From Enterobacter asburiae (GTDB taxonomy: Bacteria; Pseudomonadota; Gammaproteobacteria; Enterobacterales; Enterobacteriaceae): DNA of 64,000 nucleotides. The stretch covers positions 3,286,001 through 3,350,000 of the forward strand of contig NZ_AP019632.1 of NCBI RefSeq assembly GCF_007035645.1, in the 5' to 3' direction. Shown in pieces: positions 19,357-27,566 of the stretch (position 1 is its first letter; each line of letters opens with the position of its first letter). The translations under genes and the position numbers were made by a program. The notes beneath the pieces were generated by a model that worked only from the letters and a program-made list of their open reading frames with translations, was not told the DNA's origin and made no database searches.

Positions 19357-19540
19357 CTGATACCTGAATTCCCCGCAGGTACATTCAGTGCCAGCCGAGA
19401 CTGGCGTTGCGTTGCGCTCTACAACCCTTTATATCAAGGCGGTAACAGCCGTTTGATTACACCACCCGCACAGGGATTGAGCAATCCATAAGAGAGGCAT
19501 TCCTGCCTATGGCTGTGATAGGTTGTGCCGAACATCATTA
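19331..19540 (-). ncRNA. Candidate structured minus-strand RNA with intrinsic terminator
   Basis: Read on the minus strand, this gene-free stretch contains a series of short perfect hairpins and then a strong terminator. The pairs (plus coordinates) are AGGCA/TGCCT at 19495-19508, GGATTG/CAATCC at 19474-19487, CGG/CCG at 19440-19451, GCCAG/CTGGC at 19390-19405, TACCTG/CAGGTA at 19361-19381, and GGCCGCC/GGCGGCC at 19337-19356 followed on the minus strand by UUUUU. AT-rich DNA with TATAAT-like words lies just upstream (19545-19600). No protein frame fits. I recognise no named RNA family. The 5' end is a guess. Confidence 0.4.
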
Positions 19541-19806
19541 CGGTGCGTTATAAATTTATTTTTATTATAAAACTATCGCAATATATAAATGACAGTTGTT
19601 ATTTAAAATCATTGTTCCCTTTCTTAAGATAAAATTGTCTTAATCGCTTTTGAAGCGCTATTTCAATAATCTGCCACCGTGATATATTAAGATGATTTAA
19701 TTTAAAACTAAGAGAGCTAACCTATAGAGTTATAAATGGTTAGCCTTAAACTATTGTTATCAGTTATATGATAACCACAGCAAACGCAGTACCCTCAGGA
19801 CGAAAC
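19541..19806. other. AT-rich intergenic DNA before the LysR regulator
   Basis: This stretch is strongly AT-rich and contains several TATAAT-like words on both strands. I see no coding frame. It presumably holds the promoter of the LysR regulator and possibly that of the candidate RNA on the other strand. Confidence 0.4.
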
Positions 19807-20706
19807 ATGGCAAACCTGTATGACCTTAAAAAATTCGATCTTAATCTGTTAGTCATTTTCGAGTGCATTTACCAGCACCTTAGTATCAGTAAAGCCGCCG
19901 AGACGCTGTATATCACACCCTCTGCCGTGAGCCAGTCACTGCAGCGTCTGAGAGGACAACTCAACGATCCTCTGTTTATCCGTTCCGGTAAAGGGATCAC
20001 GCCCACGACCGTCGGCGTCAATCTGCATCATCATCTGGAACAGAACCTGAACCAGCTGGAGCAGACTATCAATATCATGCACAGCAGCGGGTTGAAGAAG
20101 AACTTTGTCATTTATTGCCCGCATTTTATGAGTACGAAAGCAACGCTTGACCCTATAAAGCTGCTGATGGAAAATCATAACTATTCAATTGAATTACATG
20201 ATGTTTTTCTTTCGTCTGATTCTGCAGAAGATCTCTTAGCCTACAGAAGAGCCGACCTGATATTTTCGTTTTCTTCTTCTACCAATCATTCTGTCGCCTG
20301 TAGCCTCTACCATAAACTTCCTTTCGTCCTCGTTTGTCGGGAGGGCCATCCCCGTCTCAGTGAAAATCCCACGCGTGAAGAGATTCTGAATGAAAACTTC
20401 ACCGCCTACCTGAACGATGAAAACAGCTTCAAAGACTATCAGGAAAAGGCCGAAAACCTGTTAACCGAAAGAAATATCGTCTATCGCAGCGACTCTTTTA
20501 TATCCCTTCTGTCGGTGATTGGTTCGTCCGACCTCATAGGATTAGTGCCCGCGCCGGCCTTCGAACAATATGGGCCAGCCCTCAACCTGCGAAAAGTGGA
20601 AACTGACATTCAATTCCCCAGCATTGATATTTACATGATGTACAATCGTTCCGCGCTCAATAGCTCGGCATTCGCGAGTTTTATTGAAGAAATATCCTTA
20701 CCGTGA
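19807..20706 (+). CDS. ybdO: LysR-family regulator, YbdO-like
   Basis: This 299-aa LysR-type regulator has an N-terminal winged helix-turn-helix (MANLYDLKKFDLNLLVIFEC to PLFIRSGKGITPT) nearly identical to E. coli YbdO. The effector-binding half is more divergent. I chose the ATG at 19807 because it equals the E. coli start (MANLYDLKKFD); an in-frame ATG at 19768 would add 13 residues. It is followed by ybdN on the same strand after 172 bases, as in E. coli. Its targets here are not known. Confidence 0.85.
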   Translation: MANLYDLKKFDLNLLVIFECIYQHLSISKAAETLYITPSAVSQSLQRLRGQLNDPLFIRSGKGITPTTVGVNLHHHLEQNLNQLEQTINIMHSSGLKKNFVIYCPHFMSTKATLDPIKLLMENHNYSIELHDVFLSSDSAEDLLAYRRADLIFSFSSSTNHSVACSLYHKLPFVLVCREGHPRLSENPTREEILNENFTAYLNDENSFKDYQEKAENLLTERNIVYRSDSFISLLSVIGSSDLIGLVPAPAFEQYGPALNLRKVETDIQFPSIDIYMMYNRSALNSSAFASFIEEISLP

Positions 20707-20878
20707 GATATTGCTGTGGTTCTCGCACAAAATGGGAACCACACCGTTAAAACATACACCACCGTTATAGAATTACGCGGCATAACCGTTACATATCCAA
20801 TTAATTATTGACTGATATAATCCTCTTATTAGTATTGACGCTACAGTCAGGTATTTATTCCTCAGGATGAGAATAAGC

Positions 20879-22102
20879 ATGTCAATTTATAAATACCCTT
20901 TAAATCAGGATGTTCTTACCGCTGCTCGGGAGCGAATAAAATGGACGCTCGAAAACTTACCCAGAATCTGTGTTTCTTTTTCAGGAGGTAAAGACTCCAC
21001 CGTCATGCTGCATCTGGTTGCCCAGCAGGCGCGACTGATGAACATCAAAATAGATGTGCTCTTTATCGACTGGGAAGCGCAGTTTTCCCATACCATTATC
21101 CATGTGGAACATATGCGCGAGTTGTACAGCGATGTCATCGACCATTTCTGGTGGGTCGCGCTCCCCCTGACAACGCAAAATTCACTGTCGCAATTCCAGC
21201 CGGAATGGCAATGCTGGGAACCCGGCACACAATGGGTCCGCAAGCCTCCTGACGATGCGATAACCGATCCCACTTTTTTTCCCTTCTACCAGCCAGGCAT
21301 GACGTTTGAAACCTTTGTCCGCGGTTTCTCCGACTGGTTCTCTCGCAATCGCCCGGCGGCGGTACTGATTGGCATCCGCGCCGATGAGTCATACAACCGT
21401 TTTCTGGCTGTCGCGTCGGCGCGTAAACAGCGGTTTGCCGACGATAAACCCTGGACAACCGTCGCACCGGGAGGACATGCCTGGTATATCTACCCTCTCT
21501 ACGACTGGAAAACCGCCGATATATGGACCTGGTTCGCCAAATCAGGGTGTTGCTATAACCCACTCTATGACCTGATGTTTCTGGCCGGCGTGCCGCTACG
21601 CTACATGCGGATTTGTGAACCCTTTGGTCCGGAACAGCGCCAGGGATTATGGCTCTACCACGTTGTTGAGCCCGATCGCTGGGCGGCCATGTGTGAGCGC
21701 GTGAGCGGTGCGCGCAGCGGGGGGATGTACGCCGGACACGATAACCATTTTTATGGTCACCGAAAAATTCTGAAACCCGAACACCTGTGCTGGCGCGAAT
21801 ATGCCATGCTGCTCCTCGACAGCATGCCGCAAAATACGGCTGAGCATTACCGCAATAAAATCGCCATTTATCTGCACTGGTATCAGAAGAGAGGCACAGA
21901 GGAGATTCCCGATACGCAGGACGGTGATATCGGTGCCAAAGATGTTCCCTCATGGCGCCGTATTTGTAAGGTTCTCCTGAATAACGACTACTGGTGCAGG
22001 GCGCTATCGTTCAGCCCAAATAAACCCAAACATTATCAGCGCTACAGCGACAGAGTGAAGGCGAAACGCAAGGAGTGGGGCATATTATGCGACAAAAACT
22101 AA
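20879..22102 (+). CDS. ybdN: PAPS reductase-like PP-loop protein YbdN (IbrA-like)
   Basis: This 407-aa protein of the phosphoadenosine phosphosulfate reductase/DUF3440 family has the PP-loop SGGKDST at residues 35-41, which binds ATP or PAPS through its pyrophosphate. The rest matches E. coli YbdN over its length, ending RKEWGILC. The related IbrA of E. coli, paired with the ParB-like IbrB, activates immunoglobulin-binding protein genes, but the chemistry is unknown. I chose ATG at 20879 (MSIYKYPLN, as in E. coli); an ATG at 20867 is possible. It overlaps ybdM by 16 bases. Confidence 0.88.
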   Translation: MSIYKYPLNQDVLTAARERIKWTLENLPRICVSFSGGKDSTVMLHLVAQQARLMNIKIDVLFIDWEAQFSHTIIHVEHMRELYSDVIDHFWWVALPLTTQNSLSQFQPEWQCWEPGTQWVRKPPDDAITDPTFFPFYQPGMTFETFVRGFSDWFSRNRPAAVLIGIRADESYNRFLAVASARKQRFADDKPWTTVAPGGHAWYIYPLYDWKTADIWTWFAKSGCCYNPLYDLMFLAGVPLRYMRICEPFGPEQRQGLWLYHVVEPDRWAAMCERVSGARSGGMYAGHDNHFYGHRKILKPEHLCWREYAMLLLDSMPQNTAEHYRNKIAIYLHWYQKRGTEEIPDTQDGDIGAKDVPSWRRICKVLLNNDYWCRALSFSPNKPKHYQRYSDRVKAKRKEWGILCDKN

Positions 22103-22713
22103 TCAACGAGATGGAAACGTACCTTCAGTCACTTCCCGAAGAGGAACGCATTAACGCCATAAATGCTTTTCGTGAAGCGATCCATAAACACAGTCCGTTT
22201 CGTGCGCAACCGATAGACTGCGTCCTCTGGATCAGACAGGACGCTATTACCGCTAACGACTACAACCCCAATAATGTTGCCCCGCCAGAAAAAAGGCTGC
22301 TCAGTAAGTCGCTGGAACTCGATGGATTCACCCAACCTATCGTTGTGACAGAAAGTGAACCGCAACACTACGAAATTGTGGATGGTTTTCATCGCCATGA
22401 AATCGGTACAAATCGGGCGGCACTGAAGCACCAGCTCAAGGGTTATCTCCCTGTGACCTTCCTGCGCCAGGACCGACAGGATAAACATGACCGTATGGCT
22501 GCCACTATTCGTCACAACCGGGCGCGGGGTCGACACCAGATTAACGCTATGTCGGAGATCGTTCGCGAGCTGGTGCAGCTTGGCTGGAATGACGAGAGAA
22601 TAAGCAAGGAGCTGGGAATGGACGGCGATGAAGTCTTGCGCCTCAAGCAAATCAACGGTCTGCTGGAGCTGTTTGCAGACCGTCGTTACTCAGAAGCCTG
22701 GACGGTGAAATAA
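22087..22713 (+). CDS. ybdM: ParB/sulfiredoxin-like protein YbdM (IbrB-like)
   Basis: This 208-aa protein has a ParB N-terminal/sulfiredoxin-like domain (about residues 45-140, with the nucleotide-pocket signature VDGFHRHEIG at 99-107) and a helix-turn-helix-like C-terminal part (about 155-185). It is the partner of ybdN, overlapping it by 16 bases. The family pair resembles IbrA/IbrB. ATG 22087 matches the E. coli start (MxQKLINE). A GTG at 22075 would add four residues. Its stop abuts the convergent ybdL stop. Confidence 0.85.
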   Translation: MRQKLINEMETYLQSLPEEERINAINAFREAIHKHSPFRAQPIDCVLWIRQDAITANDYNPNNVAPPEKRLLSKSLELDGFTQPIVVTESEPQHYEIVDGFHRHEIGTNRAALKHQLKGYLPVTFLRQDRQDKHDRMAATIRHNRARGRHQINAMSEIVRELVQLGWNDERISKELGMDGDEVLRLKQINGLLELFADRRYSEAWTVK

Positions 22714-23874
22714 TCAGAGCGTGTTCAGGCGCTCTGCCGCCGCCAGCAGCGTCGATTCCTGCTTCGCAAAGCAAAGACGAATCAGCTTATGCGGGAAGGG
22801 ATCGGCGCAGAATACCGACAGCGGAATGGCGGCTACGCCCACCTCTTTCGTCAGCCACTGGCAGAAACTCACGTCGTCCAGATCCGATATCGCGCTGTAG
22901 TCGGCGAGCAGGAAATAGGTCCCTTCTGAGGGCAAAATCTCCAGACGGCTTTTGCTGAGCGCCGTCACAAACAGATCCCGACGTTCACGATAGAAATGCG
23001 GCAGCTCGCGATAGTGCTCCGGCTCGGCGCGCAGCATATCCGCCAGCGCCAGCTGAGCCGGCGTGTTCACTGCAAAGGTCAGGTACTGGTGCACCTTGCG
23101 CAGCTCGGCGCTAATAGCCGCCGGTGCGACGCAGTAGCCCACTTTCCAGCCGGTCATATGGTAAGTCTTACCGAATGACGAGACGGCGATAGCACGCTCG
23201 CGAAGCTGCGGATGGGCCAGCACGCTGGCGTGTCCTTCTTCTGCAAAGCAGATGTGCTCGTAGACTTCATCGCTCAGCACGTAAATTTCACGTTCCGCAA
23301 TCGCCTGCCACAGCGCGGCGAAATCGGCCTTTTGCCACACCGTCGCCGACGGGTTGTGCGGGGTATTCAGGATCACCAGGCGGGTTTTGTCGCTCAGCAG
23401 CGCAGCAAACGCCTGCCAGTCAGGGCGAAAATGCGGCGGCTGGAGCGCCACGCGTTTCACCACGCCGCCGGAGAGTTCAACCGCAGGCGCATAGCTGTCG
23501 TAGCTCGGATCAAAGCAGATAACTTCATCGCCCGTACGCACCAGCGCGGTGATGGCCGCATAGAGCGCTTCGGTCGCCCCTGCCGTCACCGTAATATCGC
23601 TGTTCGCATCGGGCTTATGGCCGTACAGCTCCGCCGTTTTATCCGCAATGGCTTCCCGCAGCGCCTGCACGCCCGTCATCGGCGCATACTGATTCGCCCC
23701 CTGCGCCACGTGGTACGCCAGGCGCTCCTGCAGATAGGTCGGGCCGTCGAAATCCGGGAATCCCTGAGAAAGGTTAATGGCGTTGTGCTGCTGCGCCAGA
23801 GCGCTCATCTGCGTAAAGATGGTAGTACCGAGATTGGGAAGTTTACTCTGAGGAATCAATGCGTTATTGCTCAT
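22714..23874 (-). CDS. ybdL: Methionine aminotransferase YbdL (PLP-dependent)
   Basis: This 386-aa class I aminotransferase has the PLP-binding lysine K236 in SSFGKTYHMTGWKVGY. E. coli YbdL prefers methionine and its keto acid, and in bacteria with the salvage pathway such an enzyme performs the last step, transaminating 4-methylthio-2-oxobutanoate to methionine. Its position divergent from mtnBCD, with MetJ boxes between them, fits that role. Start and length match E. coli. Confidence 0.93.
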   Translation of the reverse strand: MSNNALIPQSKLPNLGTTIFTQMSALAQQHNAINLSQGFPDFDGPTYLQERLAYHVAQGANQYAPMTGVQALREAIADKTAELYGHKPDANSDITVTAGATEALYAAITALVRTGDEVICFDPSYDSYAPAVELSGGVVKRVALQPPHFRPDWQAFAALLSDKTRLVILNTPHNPSATVWQKADFAALWQAIAEREIYVLSDEVYEHICFAEEGHASVLAHPQLRERAIAVSSFGKTYHMTGWKVGYCVAPAAISAELRKVHQYLTFAVNTPAQLALADMLRAEPEHYRELPHFYRERRDLFVTALSKSRLEILPSEGTYFLLADYSAISDLDDVSFCQWLTKEVGVAAIPLSVFCADPFPHKLIRLCFAKQESTLLAAAERLNTL

Positions 23875-23941
23875 TGTGTCGTGCCTGCTTGTAATACTTA
23901 TGTTGCTGCCACTATAACACGATGTTAGTCTTTGGCAATCA

Positions 23942-23957
23942 AGACGCTTAGACGTCT
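23942..23957. promoter_or_regulatory. Tandem MetJ boxes between ybdL and mtnB
   Basis: AGACGCTT followed directly by AGACGTCT gives two adjacent 8-base met boxes (6/8 and 8/8 matches). It is placed to repress mtnBCD, ybdL or both when S-adenosylmethionine is plentiful. Confidence 0.8.
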
Positions 23958-23996
23958 AAACCATATGAATATTCCTGGCCGCGAGGGTAAAAGGAA

Positions 23997-24611
23997 ATGA
24001 CAGACAACCTGCAACTCACACATCTTGTCGACGCCTGCCGCTGGATTGGCGCCAAAGGCTGGGCACCCGCCACCGGCGGCAACATGTCGGTGCGTCAGGA
24101 CGAGCGCCTCTGCTGGCTCAGCGAATCCGGCAAAGACAAAGGCAGCCTGACAACGGCGGATTTTCTGCAGGTTGAAATTGCCACCAACCGCGCGCCGTCT
24201 GGCCGCAGGCCGTCGGCGGAAACCGGTCTTCACACGCTGATTTATCGCCTGTTCCCGGAAGCCAACGCCGTCCTGCACGTTCATACCGTCAACGCCACGG
24301 TGCTGTCGCGTCTGGTCAAAGAAGCCGAGCTCAACATCAGCGGCTTTGAGATGCAAAAATCCCTCACCGGGCAGACCACGCATCTGGATACGGTGGCTAT
24401 CCCGGTCTTCGATAACGACCAGGATATTGACGCCCTCGCCTCCCGAATCGCCCATTACGCACAGGAACGCCCGCTTAATTATGGTTTTCTTCTGCGCGGT
24501 CATGGCTTAACCTGCTGGGGACGCGACGTGGCCGAGGCCCGCCGTCATCTGGAAGGACTAGAATTCTTATTTGAATGCGAAATGCGTTTACGACAACTGG
24601 AGAGAGTATGA
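23997..24611 (+). CDS. mtnB: Methylthioribulose-1-phosphate dehydratase
   Basis: MtnB dehydrates 5-methylthioribulose-1-phosphate to a diketo phosphate in the methionine salvage pathway. It is a 204-aa class II aldolase-fold protein. The metal-binding histidines are H94 and H96 (LHVHTVNA) and H169 (LRGHGL). AAAAGGA precedes the ATG. Its stop overlaps the mtnC start (ATGA), so mtnBCD form a tightly coupled operon. MetJ boxes lie about 40-55 bases upstream of the start. Confidence 0.94.
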   Translation: MTDNLQLTHLVDACRWIGAKGWAPATGGNMSVRQDERLCWLSESGKDKGSLTTADFLQVEIATNRAPSGRRPSAETGLHTLIYRLFPEANAVLHVHTVNATVLSRLVKEAELNISGFEMQKSLTGQTTHLDTVAIPVFDNDQDIDALASRIAHYAQERPLNYGFLLRGHGLTCWGRDVAEARRHLEGLEFLFECEMRLRQLERV

Positions 24612-25297
24612 TTCGCGCGATTGTGACGGATATTGAAGGGACCACCAGCGATATCCGTTTTGTCCATGACGTTTTGTTCCCCTACGCGCGTGAGCGGCTG
24701 GCGGCCTTCGTGACCGCGCAGCAGTACGCCGAGCCGGTCAAATCCATTCTGGACAACCTGCGTGATGAAATCGGTAACCCGCACGCCAGCGTCAGCGAGC
24801 TTATCGACGCCCTGTTTGCCTTTATGGATGAAGACCGCAAATCCACGGCGCTCAAAGCCCTGCAGGGGATCATCTGGCATGACGGCTACGTGAACGGCGA
24901 CTTTACCGGCCACCTCTACCCGGACGTACTGCCTGCGCTGGAAAAGTGGAAAGCGCAAGGGATTGATCTCTATGTTTATTCCTCTGGCTCCGTCGCCGCG
25001 CAGAAACTGTTATTTGGCTACAGCGACGAAGGTGATATTACTCATCTGTTCAGCGGCTATTTTGATACCCACATCGGCGCCAAGCGCGAGGTGCAGTCCT
25101 ATCAGAACATTGCGGCACAAACGGGCATCTCCCCGTCGCAGATCCTGTTCCTGTCCGATATTCATCAGGAGCTGGACGCGGCTGAACAGGCAGGTTTTCG
25201 CACCCTGCAGCTGATTCGCGGTGATGATGACGGCGCAAGCCATCACCATCAGGTCCACCAGTTTGACGAGATTAATCCGGAGCAGATCCCTTCATGA
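24608..25297 (+). CDS. mtnC: Enolase-phosphatase E1
   Basis: MtnC is a HAD-superfamily enzyme that enolises and dephosphorylates the diketo intermediate to acireductone. The protein is 229 aa with the catalytic motif TDIEGTT (D8, E10) at the N-terminus and the later HAD motifs YSSGSV and FLSDIHQEL. The ATG overlaps the mtnB stop and has GAGAGAG upstream; an in-frame ATG at 24575 lies inside mtnB and is unlikely. It overlaps mtnD by 4 bases. Confidence 0.95.
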   Translation: MIRAIVTDIEGTTSDIRFVHDVLFPYARERLAAFVTAQQYAEPVKSILDNLRDEIGNPHASVSELIDALFAFMDEDRKSTALKALQGIIWHDGYVNGDFTGHLYPDVLPALEKWKAQGIDLYVYSSGSVAAQKLLFGYSDEGDITHLFSGYFDTHIGAKREVQSYQNIAAQTGISPSQILFLSDIHQELDAAEQAGFRTLQLIRGDDDGASHHHQVHQFDEINPEQIPS

Positions 25298-25836
25298 GCG
25301 CATTGACCATTTATTCCGATAAAGACGCCAGTCAACACCAGTGGTACAGCACCGACGCCGCCGAGATCGCCCAGCAGCTCAACGCCAAAGGCGTGCGGTT
25401 TGAACGCTGGGCTGCGGATCGCGATTTAGGACACGATCCCGCGCCCGAAGCCGTGATCGCGGCGTATCAGCATGCGATCGACAAGCTGGTGGCGGAAAAA
25501 GGCTATCAGAGCTGGGACGTGATCAGCCTGCGCGCCGACAACCCGCAGAAAGAGGCGCTGCGCGCGAAGTTCCTGAACGAACACACCCACGGCGAAGACG
25601 AAGTGCGCTTCTTCGTGGAAGGCGCGGGGCTGTTCTGCCTGCACATTGGCGATGAGGTATATCAGGTACTGTGCGAGAAAAACGATCTGATTTCCGTACC
25701 CGCGGGCACGCCGCACTGGTTTGATATGGGCTCAGAGCCGAACTTTACCGCCATTCGTATTTTCGACAATCCGGAAGGCTGGGTGGCGCAGTTTACGGGC
25801 GATGCCATCGCGGATGCGTATCCACGGTTGGCATAG
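25294..25836 (+). CDS. mtnD: Acireductone dioxygenase
   Basis: MtnD oxidises acireductone. The Fe2+ form yields formate and the keto acid of methionine, while the Ni2+ form yields CO and methylthiopropionate. This 180-aa cupin has ligands H97, H99, E103 (HTHGEDE) and H141, matching the well-studied Klebsiella enzyme. It starts within the mtnC stop (ATGA). A strong terminator follows. Confidence 0.96.
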   Translation: MSALTIYSDKDASQHQWYSTDAAEIAQQLNAKGVRFERWAADRDLGHDPAPEAVIAAYQHAIDKLVAEKGYQSWDVISLRADNPQKEALRAKFLNEHTHGEDEVRFFVEGAGLFCLHIGDEVYQVLCEKNDLISVPAGTPHWFDMGSEPNFTAIRIFDNPEGWVAQFTGDAIADAYPRLA

Positions 25837-25844
25837 GTAAAAGC

Positions 25845-25871
25845 AAAACGGCAGCTAGAGCTGCCGTTTTT
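25845..25871 (+). terminator. Terminator after mtnD
   Basis: A perfect CGGCAGCT / AGCTGCCG stem is flanked by AAAA and TTTTT. Confidence 0.9.
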
Positions 25872-25880
25872 AGTGTTTGC

Positions 25881-25925
25881 TCCCTCTCCCTGTGGGAGAG
25901 GGTCGGGGTGAGGGCATCAGGCCGC
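25881..25925. repeat. Dispersed CCCTCTCCC-type hairpin repeat, copy 1
   Basis: The copy has the core CCCTCTCCCTGTGGGAGAGGG followed by a GGGGTGAGGGCATCAGGCCGC arm. It lies between convergent mtnD and the START-like gene. The same element recurs at 28782, 30091, 49390 (inverted) and 57148, with a short derivative at 36871. Confidence 0.8.
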
Positions 25926-25932
25926 TCGAGCT

Positions 25933-26403
25933 TCAACGCTCCAGTCCTTTCACATACCCCACCAGCTGATCCAGCACAATCCCCCACCCTTCGTGGAAGC
26001 CCATCTGCTCATGCTGCTCGCGGATTTCCTTCGTCGGATGACGCGCAATCGCCGTGTAGCGGGTCTTGCCCTCGCCCACATCCTCCAGCAGCAGGATCGC
26101 CGTCATAAACGGCTTTTCGGCCGGTTTCCAGCCTTCGGTATAGCCGTCGGTAAAGACCAGCTTTTTACCCGGGTCGATTTCAAGAAATACGCCCCGGTTA
26201 TCCATCCGCTGACCGTCCACCTCAAACACGGTGTTGAACCGCCCGCCCACGCGGAGATCGAGATCGCATTCGGTCACCTTATGGGGAGCAGGAATGAAGA
26301 AGTTTTTGATGTGTTCCGGCGTGGTCCAGCACAGCCACAGCAGGTCGCGCGGTGCATCCACCACGCGCTCCAGTTTTAAGTCAGTTTCAGGATCCAGCGT
26401 CAC
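25933..26403 (-). CDS. START-like (AHSA1/SRPBCC) domain protein
   Basis: This 156-aa protein belongs to the activator-of-Hsp90-ATPase-like (AHSA1) group of the SRPBCC/START-like fold. N-terminal LERVVDAPRDLLWLCWTTPEHIKNFF is typical, as is C-terminal HEGWGIVLDQLVGYVK. Members bind hydrophobic ligands or act in stress responses, but the function is not known here. It lies between mtnD and mtnA on the mtnA strand, 42 bases after mtnA, so it may be cotranscribed with mtnA. Confidence 0.8.
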   Translation of the reverse strand: MTLDPETDLKLERVVDAPRDLLWLCWTTPEHIKNFFIPAPHKVTECDLDLRVGGRFNTVFEVDGQRMDNRGVFLEIDPGKKLVFTDGYTEGWKPAEKPFMTAILLLEDVGEGKTRYTAIARHPTKEIREQHEQMGFHEGWGIVLDQLVGYVKGLER

Positions 26404-26445
26404 GATATTGTCCTCTCAAGGGAACCCCTTAAAGGATAGCCGGAC

Positions 26446-27462
26446 TCAGGCGAATTTCCCGTTTGCCACCGCTTCCGGCGTGACTACGCCCGTATCCAGC
26501 ACCCAGCCGCTGATCAGCGAGGCAGGTGTGACGTCAAACGCCGGGTTATAGACCTGCGCGTTTTCCGGCGCCCACTGCACCGCGCCAAAGCTTCCGGCCA
26601 CGCCCGTCACCTCGCTGGCGGCGCGCTGCTCAATCGGGATCGCGTCCCCGTTCGGGCAGTCCGGATCGAGGGTCGTTTGCGGGGCGGCAACGTAGAACGG
26701 AATGCCGTGGAACTTCGCCAGCACCGCCAGGGAATAGGTGCCGATCTTGTTCGCCACGTCCCCGTTGGCGGCAATGCGGTCTGCGCCCACCCACACGGCG
26801 TCCACCAGCCCTTTTGCCATCAGGCTGGCGGCCATGGAATCGGTAATCAGCTGATACGGCACGCCCAGCTCGCCAAGCTCCCACGCGGTCAATCTGCCGC
26901 CCTGCAGCAGCGGACGGGTTTCATCCACCCAGACGTTGCTGACGTTACCCTCCTGATGCGCACGGGCAATCACGCCCAATGCGGTGCCAACGCCCGCCGT
27001 TGCCAGCCCGCCGGTGTTGCAGTGGGTCAGCAGACGGCTTTCGGGCTTCACCAGCGCGCTGCCGGCTTTGGCAATCGCGTCGCAAAGACGTTTGTCTTCG
27101 TCAATCAGGCGCAGCGCTTCGGCCACCAGCGCCGGTACAAAATCTTCCTGCCACAGGGCGAGCTTCATGCGGTCGAGATTGTTCATCAGGTTCACCGCCG
27201 TCGGGCGGGATGCGCGCAGGGTTTCCAGCGCCGCCGCCAGCTCGTCGCGGCTTTTGCCGTTTTCCGCCAGCAGCGCCAGCAGCAGGCTTGCAGAGAGACC
27301 AATCAGCGGCGCGCCGCGCACGCGCAGGGCGTGGATATGCCCGACCAGCGCCTCTACCGTCGAGGCATCCAGCCAGCGTTTCTCCTGCGGAAGCGCCTGC
27401 TGGTCGAGAATAAAGAGCTGATTATCCGCCACCCGCAGGCTGGTCGTCTGTAATGTCTGCAT
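26446..27462 (-). CDS. mtnA: S-methyl-5-thioribose-1-phosphate isomerase
   Basis: MtnA converts methylthioribose-1-phosphate to methylthioribulose-1-phosphate. It is a 338-aa protein of the eIF2B-alpha-related aldose-ketose isomerase family. The catalytic cysteine and aspartate are C148 ([14 protein letters not shown]) and D228 ([19 protein letters not shown]). It is divergent from mtnK across a region with three tandem met boxes. Confidence 0.95.
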   Translation of the reverse strand: MQTLQTTSLRVADNQLFILDQQALPQEKRWLDASTVEALVGHIHALRVRGAPLIGLSASLLLALLAENGKSRDELAAALETLRASRPTAVNLMNNLDRMKLALWQEDFVPALVAEALRLIDEDKRLCDAIAKAGSALVKPESRLLTHCNTGGLATAGVGTALGVIARAHQEGNVSNVWVDETRPLLQGGRLTAWELGELGVPYQLITDSMAASLMAKGLVDAVWVGADRIAANGDVANKIGTYSLAVLAKFHGIPFYVAAPQTTLDPDCPNGDAIPIEQRAASEVTGVAGSFGAVQWAPENAQVYNPAFDVTPASLISGWVLDTGVVTPEAVANGKFA

Positions 27463-27514
27463 GTCGTTAATTCCCTGTTGCGTTGTTGTAGCACATTGTG
27501 TCAGGATGAAATCC

Positions 27515-27538
27515 AGATGTATAGACGTCTACATGTCT
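27515..27538. promoter_or_regulatory. Three tandem MetJ boxes between mtnA and mtnK
   Basis: Three adjacent 8-base units AGATGTAT, AGACGTCT and ACATGTCT (6/8, 8/8 and 6/8 matches to AGACGTCT) lie 28-51 bases before the mtnK ATG. This is the classic tandem arrangement bound cooperatively by MetJ. Confidence 0.88.
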
Positions 27539-27566
27539 TAATTAGAAAACTCGTGAGGAGCAGGCC

